DNA from: Sunxiuqinia sp963678245
GTDB lineage: Bacteria > Bacteroidota > Bacteroidia > Bacteroidales > Prolixibacteraceae
Direction: 5' to 3'
Assembly (NCBI GenBank): GCA_965140765.1
Contig: OZ223308.1
Span: forward strand, 868,001 to 932,000
Length of the DNA stretch: 64,000 nucleotides
In this document: in pieces, positions 10,937 through 20,234 of the stretch
Numbering within the stretch: the first letter of the stretch is position 1
Layout of the letters: every line of letters begins with the position of its first letter
The notes under the pieces: generated by a model
What the model saw: only the letters and a program-made list of their open reading frames with translations
What the model was told of the DNA's origin: nothing
Database searches by the model: none
Translations under genes and position numbers: made by a program

Positions 10937-13261
10937 ATGATTTTAAAGAATATCAAAATATTTATCAAGCAACTTAGTAAAAATAAACTCTACTCGTTGG
11001 TAACCATTTTCGGTTTTTCGGTTTCATTAATGTTTATTGTCCTACTAAGTGCTTATCTTAAACAAGAAACTTCTGTCGATAAATTTCATGAAAAAAAAGA
11101 CCGACTGTTTCGCTTAGTAAATGAAGATGACTCATCATTCGGCGCGATTACTGGTCGTAAATTAGCAGATGCTTTGCCTGAAGTGGAAAGTTATACCCGT
11201 ATTTTTGACTATAATCAATATTGTACCCCGGTCAATAGTGGTTCGGATAATAAGCTGAATGCCGAGATATTAATGGTTGATTCTGCTTTTTTTAATATGT
11301 TTTCATTCAAACTATTGGAAGGCTTACCCAATGAGGTGTTGAATGCGAAAAATTCAATATTGCTTACCCCAAAATTTGCCCGTGCATTATTTGGAAGTAT
11401 TTCTCCGTTGGGAAAACAGATCAAATCATCAAATGGCTTAATACTGCAAGTGACCGGTATTTTTGAGGAGATGCCGGAAAATACTCAATTCAAAAAATAC
11501 GATGCTATTGCGAATATTCGCTTATTACCCGATTTTATGGGGTGGAAAGAAGTATTGGATAACAATGATATGTGTGATTTTACTTATTATGTTCTGGCAA
11601 AAGAAGGTACAAATATCATAGCAAAAGAAGAACAAGCACTGGATTTATTAAAAACAGACTTATGGACATACAAGGATGGGCGAGTGAAATCCTTTGGTTT
11701 TGAGCCTATTGCGGAGTCTTATTTTAGCGATAAACCTGGAAATATCAGACAAAACAGTAAAACTCTAATTACAGTATTGCTGGCTATTGTATTGATTATT
11801 TTGTTATTAGCCATTATAAACTATGTTAACTTAACCATTGCTCAATCGGGTTTCAGAAACAAGGAAATAGCTATACGAAAACTGATGGGAAGTTCCCGAA
11901 TGGCATTAATTTATGAACACGTTACCGAATCGGTTATGTTTTCTTTTATTGCTGCCATCATTGGTATTTTTCTGGCTTTTCTGGCCGAACCGGTTTTTAA
12001 CAAGTTATTGGATACTCACATTGATTTGCTTCATTACGCCGGACCTGTTGATTTGCTAATTGTTGTATTTGCCATGCTGGTAATAGGTATAATCTCAGGA
12101 TTGTTCCCATCACTGCTGCTCACAAAACTAAAACCAGTAGAGGTAGTAAAAGGGAGTTTCCGCACCAAAACAAAAACATCTTATTCAAAAGTGTTGGTCT
12201 CGTTTCAGTTTGCGGCTACCATTGCGCTTATTGTTTGTGCCATTACAATTACGAAACAAACCCGGTATATGCAGAATTTCGATATGGGGTTCAAAAAAGA
12301 AAACATTGTTCAAATTGATAAAGCATTCCCAAAAGAAAAAAGACAGGCTTTCAACGACATACTTAAACAAATACCAGGAGTGGAACAAGTTTCGTTTGTA
12401 TGTGGAACGCCGCTCAGCGGTGGAAATAATCAGTCTTTTACCTATAACAGTAAGCCTGTAAGTTTTCAGGAATTTTTGGTTGATACAGCTTTCTTCTCAA
12501 TGATGGGAATTAGTTATACACCAACCGGTGTTGCGTGGTCGGATAATGTTTTGTGGCTGAATAAAAATGCGGTAAAAGAACTAGGCCTTGATCCTCTTCC
12601 GAAGTCATTTAAACGATACGATGAAGAACTTCCGGTTTATGGTGTAGTAGAAGACTTTCATTTTAGTGATTTACATCAACCAGTAGGGTTAGCAATGTTG
12701 TCTCCGTTGAATGATAAAAAATGGTCGTGGAATGTTTTGGTAAAAATATCAGGTAAAAATATTGCCGGTTCAATGGCTCAAATCAAATCAGCTTATAGCT
12801 CGTTTACCGATAATGACCCCTTTGATTATAAATTCCTTGATTCAGAAGTTGATAGTTGGTACAAGAAAGAAGCAAATACATCCAAAATTATAACCTGGTT
12901 TTCGGTGCTAACAATCATTATTTCGGTAATGGGGATATTGGCGTTGGTTACTTTATTTAACCAATTGCGTACCAAAGAAATTGGTGTCCGAAAAGTAAAT
13001 GGCGCAAAAATCTCGGAAGTGATGGTAACGCTCAACAAAGACTTTGTAAAATGGGTGGCCGTTGCCTTTGTAATTGCCACACCTGTTGCGTACTACGCCA
13101 TGAATAAATGGCTCGAAAATTTTGCCTACAAAACTACTTTAAGCTGGTGGATATTTGCCCTGGCTGGATTTTTGGCTTTAGGCATTGCACTGCTAACTGT
13201 TAGTTGGCAAAGCTGGCGGGCTGCAACGCGAAACCCTGTTGAGGCACTCAGATACGAGTAG
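10937..13261 (+). CDS. ABC transporter permease, MacB/FtsX type (array member 6)
   Basis: 774 residues from ATG 10937 (MILKNIKIFIKQLSKNKLYSL). The plan is a helix, a periplasmic domain, a helix bundle, a second periplasmic domain and a C-terminal bundle. The central loop is NKEIAIRKLMGSSR, closer to the standard family form than those of members 3 and 4. It has the array tail, ending RNPVEALRYE. It is the last permease with this tail; the next gene, 98 bp downstream, belongs to the same family but has a different tail. The TAG stop differs from the TAA used by members 1-5. Confidence 0.9.
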   Translation: MILKNIKIFIKQLSKNKLYSLVTIFGFSVSLMFIVLLSAYLKQETSVDKFHEKKDRLFRLVNEDDSSFGAITGRKLADALPEVESYTRIFDYNQYCTPVNSGSDNKLNAEILMVDSAFFNMFSFKLLEGLPNEVLNAKNSILLTPKFARALFGSISPLGKQIKSSNGLILQVTGIFEEMPENTQFKKYDAIANIRLLPDFMGWKEVLDNNDMCDFTYYVLAKEGTNIIAKEEQALDLLKTDLWTYKDGRVKSFGFEPIAESYFSDKPGNIRQNSKTLITVLLAIVLIILLLAIINYVNLTIAQSGFRNKEIAIRKLMGSSRMALIYEHVTESVMFSFIAAIIGIFLAFLAEPVFNKLLDTHIDLLHYAGPVDLLIVVFAMLVIGIISGLFPSLLLTKLKPVEVVKGSFRTKTKTSYSKVLVSFQFAATIALIVCAITITKQTRYMQNFDMGFKKENIVQIDKAFPKEKRQAFNDILKQIPGVEQVSFVCGTPLSGGNNQSFTYNSKPVSFQEFLVDTAFFSMMGISYTPTGVAWSDNVLWLNKNAVKELGLDPLPKSFKRYDEELPVYGVVEDFHFSDLHQPVGLAMLSPLNDKKWSWNVLVKISGKNIAGSMAQIKSAYSSFTDNDPFDYKFLDSEVDSWYKKEANTSKIITWFSVLTIIISVMGILALVTLFNQLRTKEIGVRKVNGAKISEVMVTLNKDFVKWVAVAFVIATPVAYYAMNKWLENFAYKTTLSWWIFALAGFLALGIALLTVSWQSWRAATRNPVEALRYE

Positions 13262-13359
13262 TGCGAAGATCCACGATAGTAAAGCATTGAATTGGGATCA
13301 TAATGTTGTGATTGTAAGCATGTTACAAAAGAAAAATAATAATGAAATAAGATGATTAG

Positions 13360-15777
13360 ATGTTTAGAAATTACTTGAAAGTAGCACTTCGTAGCTTGTT
13401 GAAAAACAGGCTTTTCACTTTTATAAATATTACCGGTTTGGTAATTGGTATGGTGGTGGCCTTGCTCATTTTTAACTATGTAAGTTTCGAGCGCAGCTAC
13501 GACTCGATGCATGAAAATGCAGATCGTATTTATCGTGTGGAAAGTAAATTCTACGAAGGCGAAACACTTACCGATGATTGGGCAACGGCATCGTTTGGTT
13601 ATGCCAGTGCCATGAAAGAAAACATTCCCGGTATTCAGGATTATGTGCGAATTGCTATTAACAACACCGAGCAGATGGTGAGTTACGAGGAAGAGAAATC
13701 GCGCGAGAATACCGTTGCTATTACCGAGCCTTCTTTCTTTTCCATTTTCTCGTTTAAGCTGATTGATGGCGATGCGTCAACAGCCTTAAGCACTCCGAAT
13801 AAAGTAGTTATTTCTCAACTGGCAGCACATAAGTTTTTCAAAAACGAAAATCCATTGGGTAAAATTTTAGAGTTCAGAACACTGGATCAGACTTATGAAT
13901 GCGAGGTAAGCGGTGTGCTTGAAGATATTCCGGCCAATAGCCATTTTAACTTCGATTATTTTATATCGTGGGATACACAACCCGACTGGATTAAAAATTT
14001 CTGGTATCTGCACGAAACCTACTCGTATGTGCAGCTGGAACCCGGCATTTCGCCCGCAAGTATTGAAAACGCTTTTCCGGCAATGTCGGAAAGGTACAAA
14101 ACTGCCGATGCGTTAAAAAATAAAACCTGGGCCATTGAATTACAACCGTTGACTGATATACACCTGACACCGCAAAAACAATACGAACGCGAAGCCAAAG
14201 GAAATGCAAAGGCCGTAAAAGCCATGGTTTTAATTGCGCTGGCTATTCTTCTCATCGCCTGGATCAACTATATTAATCTTACTACCTCCCGATCGCTGGA
14301 GCGTGCCCGTGAAGTGGGAGTGAGAAAGGTATCCGGGGCACAGAAACAGCAACTGATTATTCAGTTTTTAATCGAATCAACTCTGGTAAATGTTGTTGCT
14401 CTGGCTATTTCAATTGGTTTGTTTTTGCTGCTCATCCCATCATTTAATTCGTTTATTGGGAAAAACATCGGCTTTTCAATTTTATACATGCCGCGCTTTT
14501 GGGTGTTAATCACATTATTTCTTGTAACGGGCATAATACTTTCCGGACTGTATCCGTCGCTTGTGTTATCGAATGTAAAACCCGCAATTATATTGAAAGG
14601 AAAATACCTGAACTCGCAACGTGCTGGCGTGGTACGAAAAGGGTTGGTTGTTTTTCAGTTTGTGGCGTCGCTGGTTTTAATTTGCGGAACCCTGGTTGTT
14701 TATGCGCAGCTAAAATACATGCAGAATCAACCGCTGGGTATAAACATTGATAGAACATTAATCGTGAAATTTCCTGCACAAACTTCCAATTTAATGGAGA
14801 AAGTACTGAGTTTTAAACGTCAGTTAAAAGATTTGCCCGATGTGAAAAATGTGACTATTTCAAACGCGGTTCCGGGAATGGAGGTGGCCTTTTTTGCCTC
14901 CAATCGGTTGTATGAAGATGCTTCCAGGCAAAACCGCTTGTACGAAATGCAAACGGTTGACTACGACTTTATTGACACTTACGGAATGAATATTTTGGAA
15001 GGAAGGGGCTTTGATAAAACATTCACTAACGATATAAAAAAGGTTATTCTGAACGAAGAAACAGTGAAACAGCTGGGGTTGGCAAATAATGCAGATGCCA
15101 TTGATCAGAAGATTTTAATTGAAGGAGAGTCAGAGCCTTACCAGGTAATTGGTGTGGTTGAAAATTACCATCAGCAATCGCTGAATAAAGCATATACGCC
15201 GATAATGATGATCATGTATAACAGCATCGGGTGGCTATCACCAAAGTATTTATCCATAAAGATATCGGGAGCCGATGTGGCTTCTGCTTCGGGAAAAGTA
15301 ACCGGAATCTGGAATCAGTTCTTCCCCGAATCAACTTTCGATTATTTCTTTTCCGATCAGTTTTACGAAGCTCAGTATTCACTTGACCGAAAGTTTGCTA
15401 CCATCTTTGGGCTGTTTGCACTGATGGCCATTTTTATTGCGTGTTTGGGATTATGGGCATTGGCCATGTTTACCGGATTAATCCGTAAAAAGGAAATGGG
15501 TGTCCGGAGAGCTTTGGGAGCATCAACGCCGAGTTTGTTTTATAACCTTTCCAGCGAGTTTATCTATCTAACATTATATTCGTCAATTTTAGGCATTCCT
15601 TTAGCCTTTTTTATAATGAATGAATGGCTGAAATCGTATGCATTCAGAACCGAAATGAATTGGTGGTTTTTTGTTTTGCCAATTGTTGTGCTTGTGTTAA
15701 TCGCTTCTTTAACCGTTAGTTATCAAACACTAAAAACAGCACATTCGAGTGCGGTTGATAGTTTGAAGTATGAATAA
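13360..15777 (+). CDS. ABC transporter permease, MacB/FtsX type (array member 7, divergent tail)
   Basis: 805 residues from ATG 13360 (MFRNYLKVALRSLLKNR). It has the standard double MacB architecture. The coupling loops (AREVGVRKVSGAQKQ and KKEMGVRRALGAS) are those of ordinary Bacteroidota MacB-like permeases. Its C-terminus ends SAVDSLKYE and lacks the shared array tail, so it is the outgroup of the cluster. It has the widest upstream gap in the array (98 bp) and is the permease next to the ATPase gene, 180 bp away. It may be the original partner of that ATPase, with members 1-6 a separate expansion. That relationship is inference. Confidence 0.9.
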   Translation: MFRNYLKVALRSLLKNRLFTFINITGLVIGMVVALLIFNYVSFERSYDSMHENADRIYRVESKFYEGETLTDDWATASFGYASAMKENIPGIQDYVRIAINNTEQMVSYEEEKSRENTVAITEPSFFSIFSFKLIDGDASTALSTPNKVVISQLAAHKFFKNENPLGKILEFRTLDQTYECEVSGVLEDIPANSHFNFDYFISWDTQPDWIKNFWYLHETYSYVQLEPGISPASIENAFPAMSERYKTADALKNKTWAIELQPLTDIHLTPQKQYEREAKGNAKAVKAMVLIALAILLIAWINYINLTTSRSLERAREVGVRKVSGAQKQQLIIQFLIESTLVNVVALAISIGLFLLLIPSFNSFIGKNIGFSILYMPRFWVLITLFLVTGIILSGLYPSLVLSNVKPAIILKGKYLNSQRAGVVRKGLVVFQFVASLVLICGTLVVYAQLKYMQNQPLGINIDRTLIVKFPAQTSNLMEKVLSFKRQLKDLPDVKNVTISNAVPGMEVAFFASNRLYEDASRQNRLYEMQTVDYDFIDTYGMNILEGRGFDKTFTNDIKKVILNEETVKQLGLANNADAIDQKILIEGESEPYQVIGVVENYHQQSLNKAYTPIMMIMYNSIGWLSPKYLSIKISGADVASASGKVTGIWNQFFPESTFDYFFSDQFYEAQYSLDRKFATIFGLFALMAIFIACLGLWALAMFTGLIRKKEMGVRRALGASTPSLFYNLSSEFIYLTLYSSILGIPLAFFIMNEWLKSYAFRTEMNWWFFVLPIVVLVLIASLTVSYQTLKTAHSSAVDSLKYE

Positions 15778-15957
15778 AATGGTCGCTTTCGCACCCTCTG
15801 ACGCCCTAAAGGGAGCACCAGTAAAAACTAATGAAATAATATTTAATTGAGATATAAGTCAAATGTCTCCTTTAGAGGTAAAATGAAAAGTTAAGATTAG
15901 AAAAAATAGATATGAATAAAAAGGAGGGCTCGAAGCTCTCTACTCAAAGTTAATTTT

Positions 15958-16653
15958 ATGATACAACTAAAAAACATCGACAAGTATTATGATTCAAAAT
16001 TTCAGCGGACTTTTGTGCTTAAGTCAGTTAACCTGGAAGTACAGGAAGGCGAATTTCTAAGCATAATGGGCCCCAGTGGTTCGGGCAAGTCAACCTTGCT
16101 GAATATTATTGGATTGCTTGATGCTCCATCGGCCGGAGATTATTTCCTGTACGATAAATCGGTACTCGACCTAAAGGAAAAGGCCAAAGTGGAATACCAT
16201 CGGAATTTTATGGGATTTATTTTTCAGGCTTATCACCTAATTGAAGAAATGACGGTGTATGAAAATATTGAAACTCCACTCATTTACAAAGGTGTAAAAG
16301 GTAAAGATCGCAAAGCGATGGTTGCCGATCTGCTCGACCGGTTCAATATGGTGGCAAAGAAGGATCTTTTTCCACCGCAGCTTTCGGGTGGGCAGCAGCA
16401 ACTGGTTGGTATAGCGCGTGCCATTGTGGGCAAACCAAAACTTCTGCTGGCCGACGAACCTACAGGAAATCTTCATTCAATACAGGGCGAAATGATTATG
16501 GAGGTGCTTCGTCAGTTAAATGACGAAGGCATGACCATCATTCAGGTTACCCACAATGAAAAATTCGCCGGATACGGAAAACGTATTATTCGATTGGAAG
16601 ATGGACTTATTCGAGGAGACAAAATGATTATGTCGAAGTCGCTGACAGATTAG
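15958..16653 (+). CDS. ABC transporter ATP-binding protein (LolD/MacB-ATPase type)
   Basis: 231 residues from ATG 15958. Walker A is GPSGSGKST (about residues 40-48), the Q-loop is FIFQAYHL, the signature is LSGGQQQLVGIARAI, Walker B is LLLADEP, and the H-loop is QVTHNEKF. The catalytic glutamate is present. Two positions differ from the usual form. The arginine in LSGGQQQR is leucine, and the D-loop aspartate in GNLDS is histidine (GNLHS). The protein would sit on the cytoplasmic face and drive the FtsX-type permeases. It is the only ATPase in the array, so it may serve several permeases, or others may lie upstream of the window. The 180-bp leader contains a short inverted repeat at about 15923-15939 (GAGGGCTCGAAGCTCTC). 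Confidence 0.93.
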   Translation: MIQLKNIDKYYDSKFQRTFVLKSVNLEVQEGEFLSIMGPSGSGKSTLLNIIGLLDAPSAGDYFLYDKSVLDLKEKAKVEYHRNFMGFIFQAYHLIEEMTVYENIETPLIYKGVKGKDRKAMVADLLDRFNMVAKKDLFPPQLSGGQQQLVGIARAIVGKPKLLLADEPTGNLHSIQGEMIMEVLRQLNDEGMTIIQVTHNEKFAGYGKRIIRLEDGLIRGDKMIMSKSLTD

Positions 16654-16699
16654 ATTTTATGGTTAATTTTTGAAATACCGAAACAGCCAAAAATGGAAG

Positions 16700-17044
16700 A
16701 TGATGATACTAAATAACATCAAACAATCGCTGCGAAGTTTAAAATATAATAAACTATTCTCGGGTTTGAATATTGGTGGATTGGCTGTGGGGTTTGCAAT
16801 TTCTATGATCCTCGCTCTTTATAGTTACAAGAAGTATACTGTCGACAAGGTTTTCCCTGCATATTCAACAGTCTACAGGTTGATCAACGGAAAAACAAGT
16901 TCTCCACGTATTGATCTCGAATTTGTGTAAACACTGAAGCAACAATATTCTGATATCAAATTCGCAGTTTCATTAAATTATGTCTTCTTACTCGAGGAAA
17001 GTGTTTTTATAAAGACTTTGAATGGTAATTATTTTTTTAATTAA
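16700..17044 (+). pseudogene. Decayed MacB/FtsX-type permease (N-terminal remnant)
   Basis: From ATG 16700 the frame gives 76 residues (MMILNNIKQSLRSLKYN...) with the N-terminal helix and the start of the periplasmic domain, as in array members 3 and 4. A TAA stop occurs at 16928-16930. The same frame continues recognisably after it (TLKQQYSDIKFAVSLNY) and ends at a second stop at 17042-17044. Nothing of the remaining 650 or so residues follows. It is therefore an eighth array member lost by nonsense mutation and truncation. It lies 46 bp after the ATPase. Read-through is unlikely, since the gene body is missing. Confidence 0.8.
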
Positions 17045-17096
17045 AAAGCGATGATAAGTTCATTCTTTTTTGCCGAAAGCAATTGCGGTAACAAAT

Positions 17097-17137
17097 AAAG
17101 AAGAGACCAGCTAAACATGCTAGCTGGTCTCTTCTTT
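17097..17137. terminator. Bidirectional intrinsic terminator
   Basis: A perfect 17-bp stem (AAAGAAGAGACCAGCTA at 17097-17113 and its complement at 17121-17137) encloses a 7-base loop. T-rich sequence follows on both strands. It lies 33 bp past the pyruvate kinase stop codon and also closes the permease array from the other side. Confidence 0.85.
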
Positions 17138-17170
17138 ATAAATAGTATTGACTCTCGTTGTCTTGTATTT

Positions 17171-18640
17171 TTATTCTTGATCGTCATCCTGATCCCGAAC
17201 TAATGCATCAGATTTGTAATAAGAAAACTTAACCATATTTGTGCTTCCTTTTTTATTTAATGGCAATGTTCCAACGCTCACAACTAATTCGCCAGCTTCA
17301 ATCTTTTTCTGGTAAAATAAGGTCGTAAGGGTGTATTCTACAGCATCGTTGGTAAACATAAAATCCTGGCAAGGATAGGACTGTACTCCCCAGTACAAAG
17401 ACATTTGACGCAGTAAAAGTCTATTGGGTGTAAATCCATAGATGTCAGCTTTTGGCCGGTAGCTTGCTATTTTTCTTACACTATCACCCGAATAAGTCAG
17501 CACGATAATGTTATTTACATTTGACTGAATAGCCATAAAAGATGCGGTATGGCAGGTCGAATCCAGAATGAATGATTCTTTCTCAATCTTTGGTTCCTGG
17601 GTTCGGTAATATTTATAACCATATTGCTCGGCATCGTGAATAATGGTGGCCATCGCCTTTATTACCTCGATGGGGAATTTACCAATACTCGTTTCACCGC
17701 TTAGCATTACAGCCGAAGCTCCATCAATAACAGCATTTGCTACATCGTTGGCCTCTGCACGCGTAGGGCTAAAGTTGTTAATCATGCTTTCCATCATTTG
17801 CGTTGCAATAATGACTGGTTTTGCATGCTTTACACATTTATCAACAATCATTTTTTGCTTGATCGGAACTTCCGAAAAATGCAATTCAACACCCAGGTCG
17901 CCACGTGCCACCATTATTCCATCACTAATGCTAATAATATCATCAATAACTTCAAGAGCTTCTGGTTTTTCAATTTTTGCAATAATGCCCGTATGTTTTT
18001 CTTTGGCTTCAACAATCTTGCGTAAATCAATAATATCCTGAGCTCTTCGAACAAACGATAATGCAATCCAATCCACGTTGTGTTCTAATGCGAACTCTGC
18101 ATCGGCAATATCTTTTTCGGTTAAACTCGGAAGTGATATTTTTGTTTTGGGTAGGTTAACGCCTTTTTTCGACGATAAAATTCCACCGTATATCACTTTG
18201 GCACTCACTGAGTCATCTCCGTTTGTTGCCGTTACTTCGAGCTTAAGTTTTCCGTCGTCAATCAAGATGGTATCACCAATTTGAACGTCTTTCGCAAATT
18301 GGGAGTAACTCATGTACACACGCTCGAGATTTCCCACGCACGGTGTATTTACAAATTTAATTTCGGCTCCTTCAACTAATTCAACGCCATTGTTTTCAAC
18401 TTCACCGATCCGTAGTTTTGGCCCTTGTAAGTCGGCCAGTAATGCAACATGTGTGCGTAATTCATCATTGAGTTCCAGTATGCGATCAATAACTTCCAGA
18501 TGATCGGCATGTGAACCATGACTAAAGTTCAGACGGCATACATTCACTCCGGCTTCGAATAGCTTCTTTAGCTGTTCTTTCGATGAGCTTGCAGGCCCTA
18601 TGGTTGCAATAATTTTTGTCTTTGTCTTGTAATTTATCAT
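17171..18640 (-). CDS. pyk: Pyruvate kinase
   Basis: 489 residues from the ATG at 18640. It converts phosphoenolpyruvate and ADP to pyruvate and ATP, the last step of glycolysis, in the cytoplasm. Visible landmarks are the N-terminal TKIIATIGPASSS, the substrate-loop NVCRLNFSHG, the catalytic block IIAKIEKPEALE, MVARGDLGVEL for metal and phosphate binding, and the ATQMMESM segment. The length is typical of bacterial enzymes. The C-terminus is acidic (DQDDDQE). It is monocistronic or the second gene after the SGNH hydrolase, 393 bp away, and is closed by the terminator just downstream. Confidence 0.97.
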   Translation of the reverse strand: MINYKTKTKIIATIGPASSSKEQLKKLFEAGVNVCRLNFSHGSHADHLEVIDRILELNDELRTHVALLADLQGPKLRIGEVENNGVELVEGAEIKFVNTPCVGNLERVYMSYSQFAKDVQIGDTILIDDGKLKLEVTATNGDDSVSAKVIYGGILSSKKGVNLPKTKISLPSLTEKDIADAEFALEHNVDWIALSFVRRAQDIIDLRKIVEAKEKHTGIIAKIEKPEALEVIDDIISISDGIMVARGDLGVELHFSEVPIKQKMIVDKCVKHAKPVIIATQMMESMINNFSPTRAEANDVANAVIDGASAVMLSGETSIGKFPIEVIKAMATIIHDAEQYGYKYYRTQEPKIEKESFILDSTCHTASFMAIQSNVNNIIVLTYSGDSVRKIASYRPKADIYGFTPNRLLLRQMSLYWGVQSYPCQDFMFTNDAVEYTLTTLFYQKKIEAGELVVSVGTLPLNKKGSTNMVKFSYYKSDALVRDQDDDQE

Positions 18641-19033
18641 ATGTGTGTTTTGTTGATTGCTTTGCCTAAATTTTACCTGCTCTCGGTTCTCGGGAATTTA
18701 CAATTTTCAGATCGGTAAAATCTGTTGATTTAAAGGCAGCTGTTATTAATGTAATATATCTCAGTATCTAATTGTGCGTTTTATCTATGATTATGAAGAG
18801 ATGTGTTTTTAAAATATATATCAACGTAGAAATTAGATACAAATCAGCTACAAATGTAGGAATATCGAGTTACAAATATTGCTGTTGCCTATTTCCCGGG
18901 CGCGCTTGTTAACAATTATGAAACGACCATACCCGTTTGTTACATAAACAAGCATAATTAAATTCCATAGAGAGCTCCATATATTTCGATTTTAAAGTAT
19001 AAATGCATTGAATAAAAGATAGGCGTATAAAAG
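18641..19033. other. Intergenic region upstream of pyruvate kinase
   Basis: There is no coding sequence here. On the minus strand a TACATTTG box at 18851-18858 fits the Bacteroidota -7 element TAnnTTTG, about 210 bp before the pyk start. The TTTG found upstream of it is only 14 bases away, closer than the usual spacing, so the promoter call is weak. Confidence 0.35.
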
Positions 19034-19864
19034 TTACTGCTTTTCAACAAAGGTTGACGGAAAGCTTAATAATTGATATTGGATCGTTTTTGCCAATCGA
19101 TAATTACCAAGTGACCCGGGGTGCAAACGATCGGTTTTTTCATTCATAAAATATTTCACCTGCGAATCTTCCATTGGGTAAAGTCCACTTATCGAGTACA
19201 AGTCAATTAAAGGCACAGCCCAAACTGAGGCGGCTTGTTTTAGTGTATTTACATAGTCTTCAGTATATAAGCCAAGCGCGTTGGCGAAGCTTTCTTCGGG
19301 CTGAACGTTTGTAGCATTAAATGTTGCGAATCCACGATGAATGGGTGTCATGATAATAATTTGCTGGTCAGGGTAGTTCTTTTTCAGAAAAGCCATTGCT
19401 TTATTGATTCTTCCGCAAAAGGTGGTGTCGCTCACTTCCATAACCCGGAATTTCCGCACAACATTTGTTCCGTTGAAGTTGGTTTCTTTGGCGGTTTCAC
19501 GATAAAAGCTACCCATTGGCGTATTGTGCATATAATCATTTGTTCCTGCAAAAATCAAAATCGCATCAACATCTGTTCCGTGCTCTTCTTTTAATTTCAA
19601 TGCCTGGCGGTAAATCCCAGTCCATTGATGTCCGCTAATACCGTAAACATATGGTTCAATGCCCATCATTTCTGTCAGATACTCCCAGTAAACAATTCTG
19701 CTTTTCCATTTCTGCGTCATTGAATCTCCTAAAAAGGCAACTTTTTTTCCATTCCATTGAGAGTTCGGAGCATCTTTGGATTTTGTTGTTTTGTTTAAAA
19801 TTTGGCCATGTCCAGGCACTAATAACACAAGAATCAAAATAGAAATCCCGATCAGTTTTTTCAT
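19034..19864 (-). CDS. Secreted SGNH/GDSL-family hydrolase
   Basis: 276 residues from ATG 19864. An N-terminal hydrophobic signal peptide (MKKLIGISILILVLLVPGHGQ) directs it to the periplasm or beyond. The SGNH blocks are present: GDSMTQ for the nucleophile, GTNDYMH for the oxyanion asparagine, and DRLHPGSLGN for the catalytic Asp-His pair. Such enzymes are esterases or lipases, often acting on acetylated polysaccharides or lipids. The substrate cannot be read from the sequence. It points in the same direction as pyk but is separated by 393 bp, so it is probably transcribed on its own. Confidence 0.88.
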   Translation of the reverse strand: MKKLIGISILILVLLVPGHGQILNKTTKSKDAPNSQWNGKKVAFLGDSMTQKWKSRIVYWEYLTEMMGIEPYVYGISGHQWTGIYRQALKLKEEHGTDVDAILIFAGTNDYMHNTPMGSFYRETAKETNFNGTNVVRKFRVMEVSDTTFCGRINKAMAFLKKNYPDQQIIIMTPIHRGFATFNATNVQPEESFANALGLYTEDYVNTLKQAASVWAVPLIDLYSISGLYPMEDSQVKYFMNEKTDRLHPGSLGNYRLAKTIQYQLLSFPSTFVEKQ

Positions 19865-20234
19865 AATTATTTGTTTATTAGTTTTTTAATTGTTGTGACT
19901 GCTTTGTGAAATCCGAATTACTTTGTTTGTACGTTATGAATTGTTTTGAAATGAGGTAATCGTTAAAGAGGAGCTAAGTTAATATCTTTTCAGTTATTAG
20001 GGTATTGGAAATGGCTATATCATCCTGCGAAAGAAGACCAAGGAAAGCTGCAATGCGGAATCAGGCGGAGAAATTGCGATACGAATGATCTGTCTGTTCG
20101 AATTCTGAATGAATGGAAATAAGTCACGAATCGTTCATTATATTTTTTTAAACAAATGGGGTTGACAGACAGATAAATTCATCCTTGTGCGGTACAGTTT
20201 CTATCTTTGTTGGTGCTTTGTGTGATTTGTTTCT
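19865..20234. other. Divergent intergenic region with a possible permease scrap
   Basis: This stretch separates the SGNH hydrolase (leftward) from the ECF sigma gene (rightward). It holds no complete gene. At 20047-20088 a 14-codon segment reads AAMRNQAEKLRYE and then TGA. This resembles the AATRNPVEALRYE end of the permease array and may be a remnant of a permease C-terminus. Confidence 0.35.
20202..20209 (+). promoter_or_regulatory. Candidate -7 box of the ECF sigma gene
   Basis: TATCTTTG fits the Bacteroidota -7 consensus TAnnTTTG and lies 25 bp before the sigma gene start. A TTG at 20185-20187 is nearer than the usual -33 spacing, so support is partial. Confidence 0.35.
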
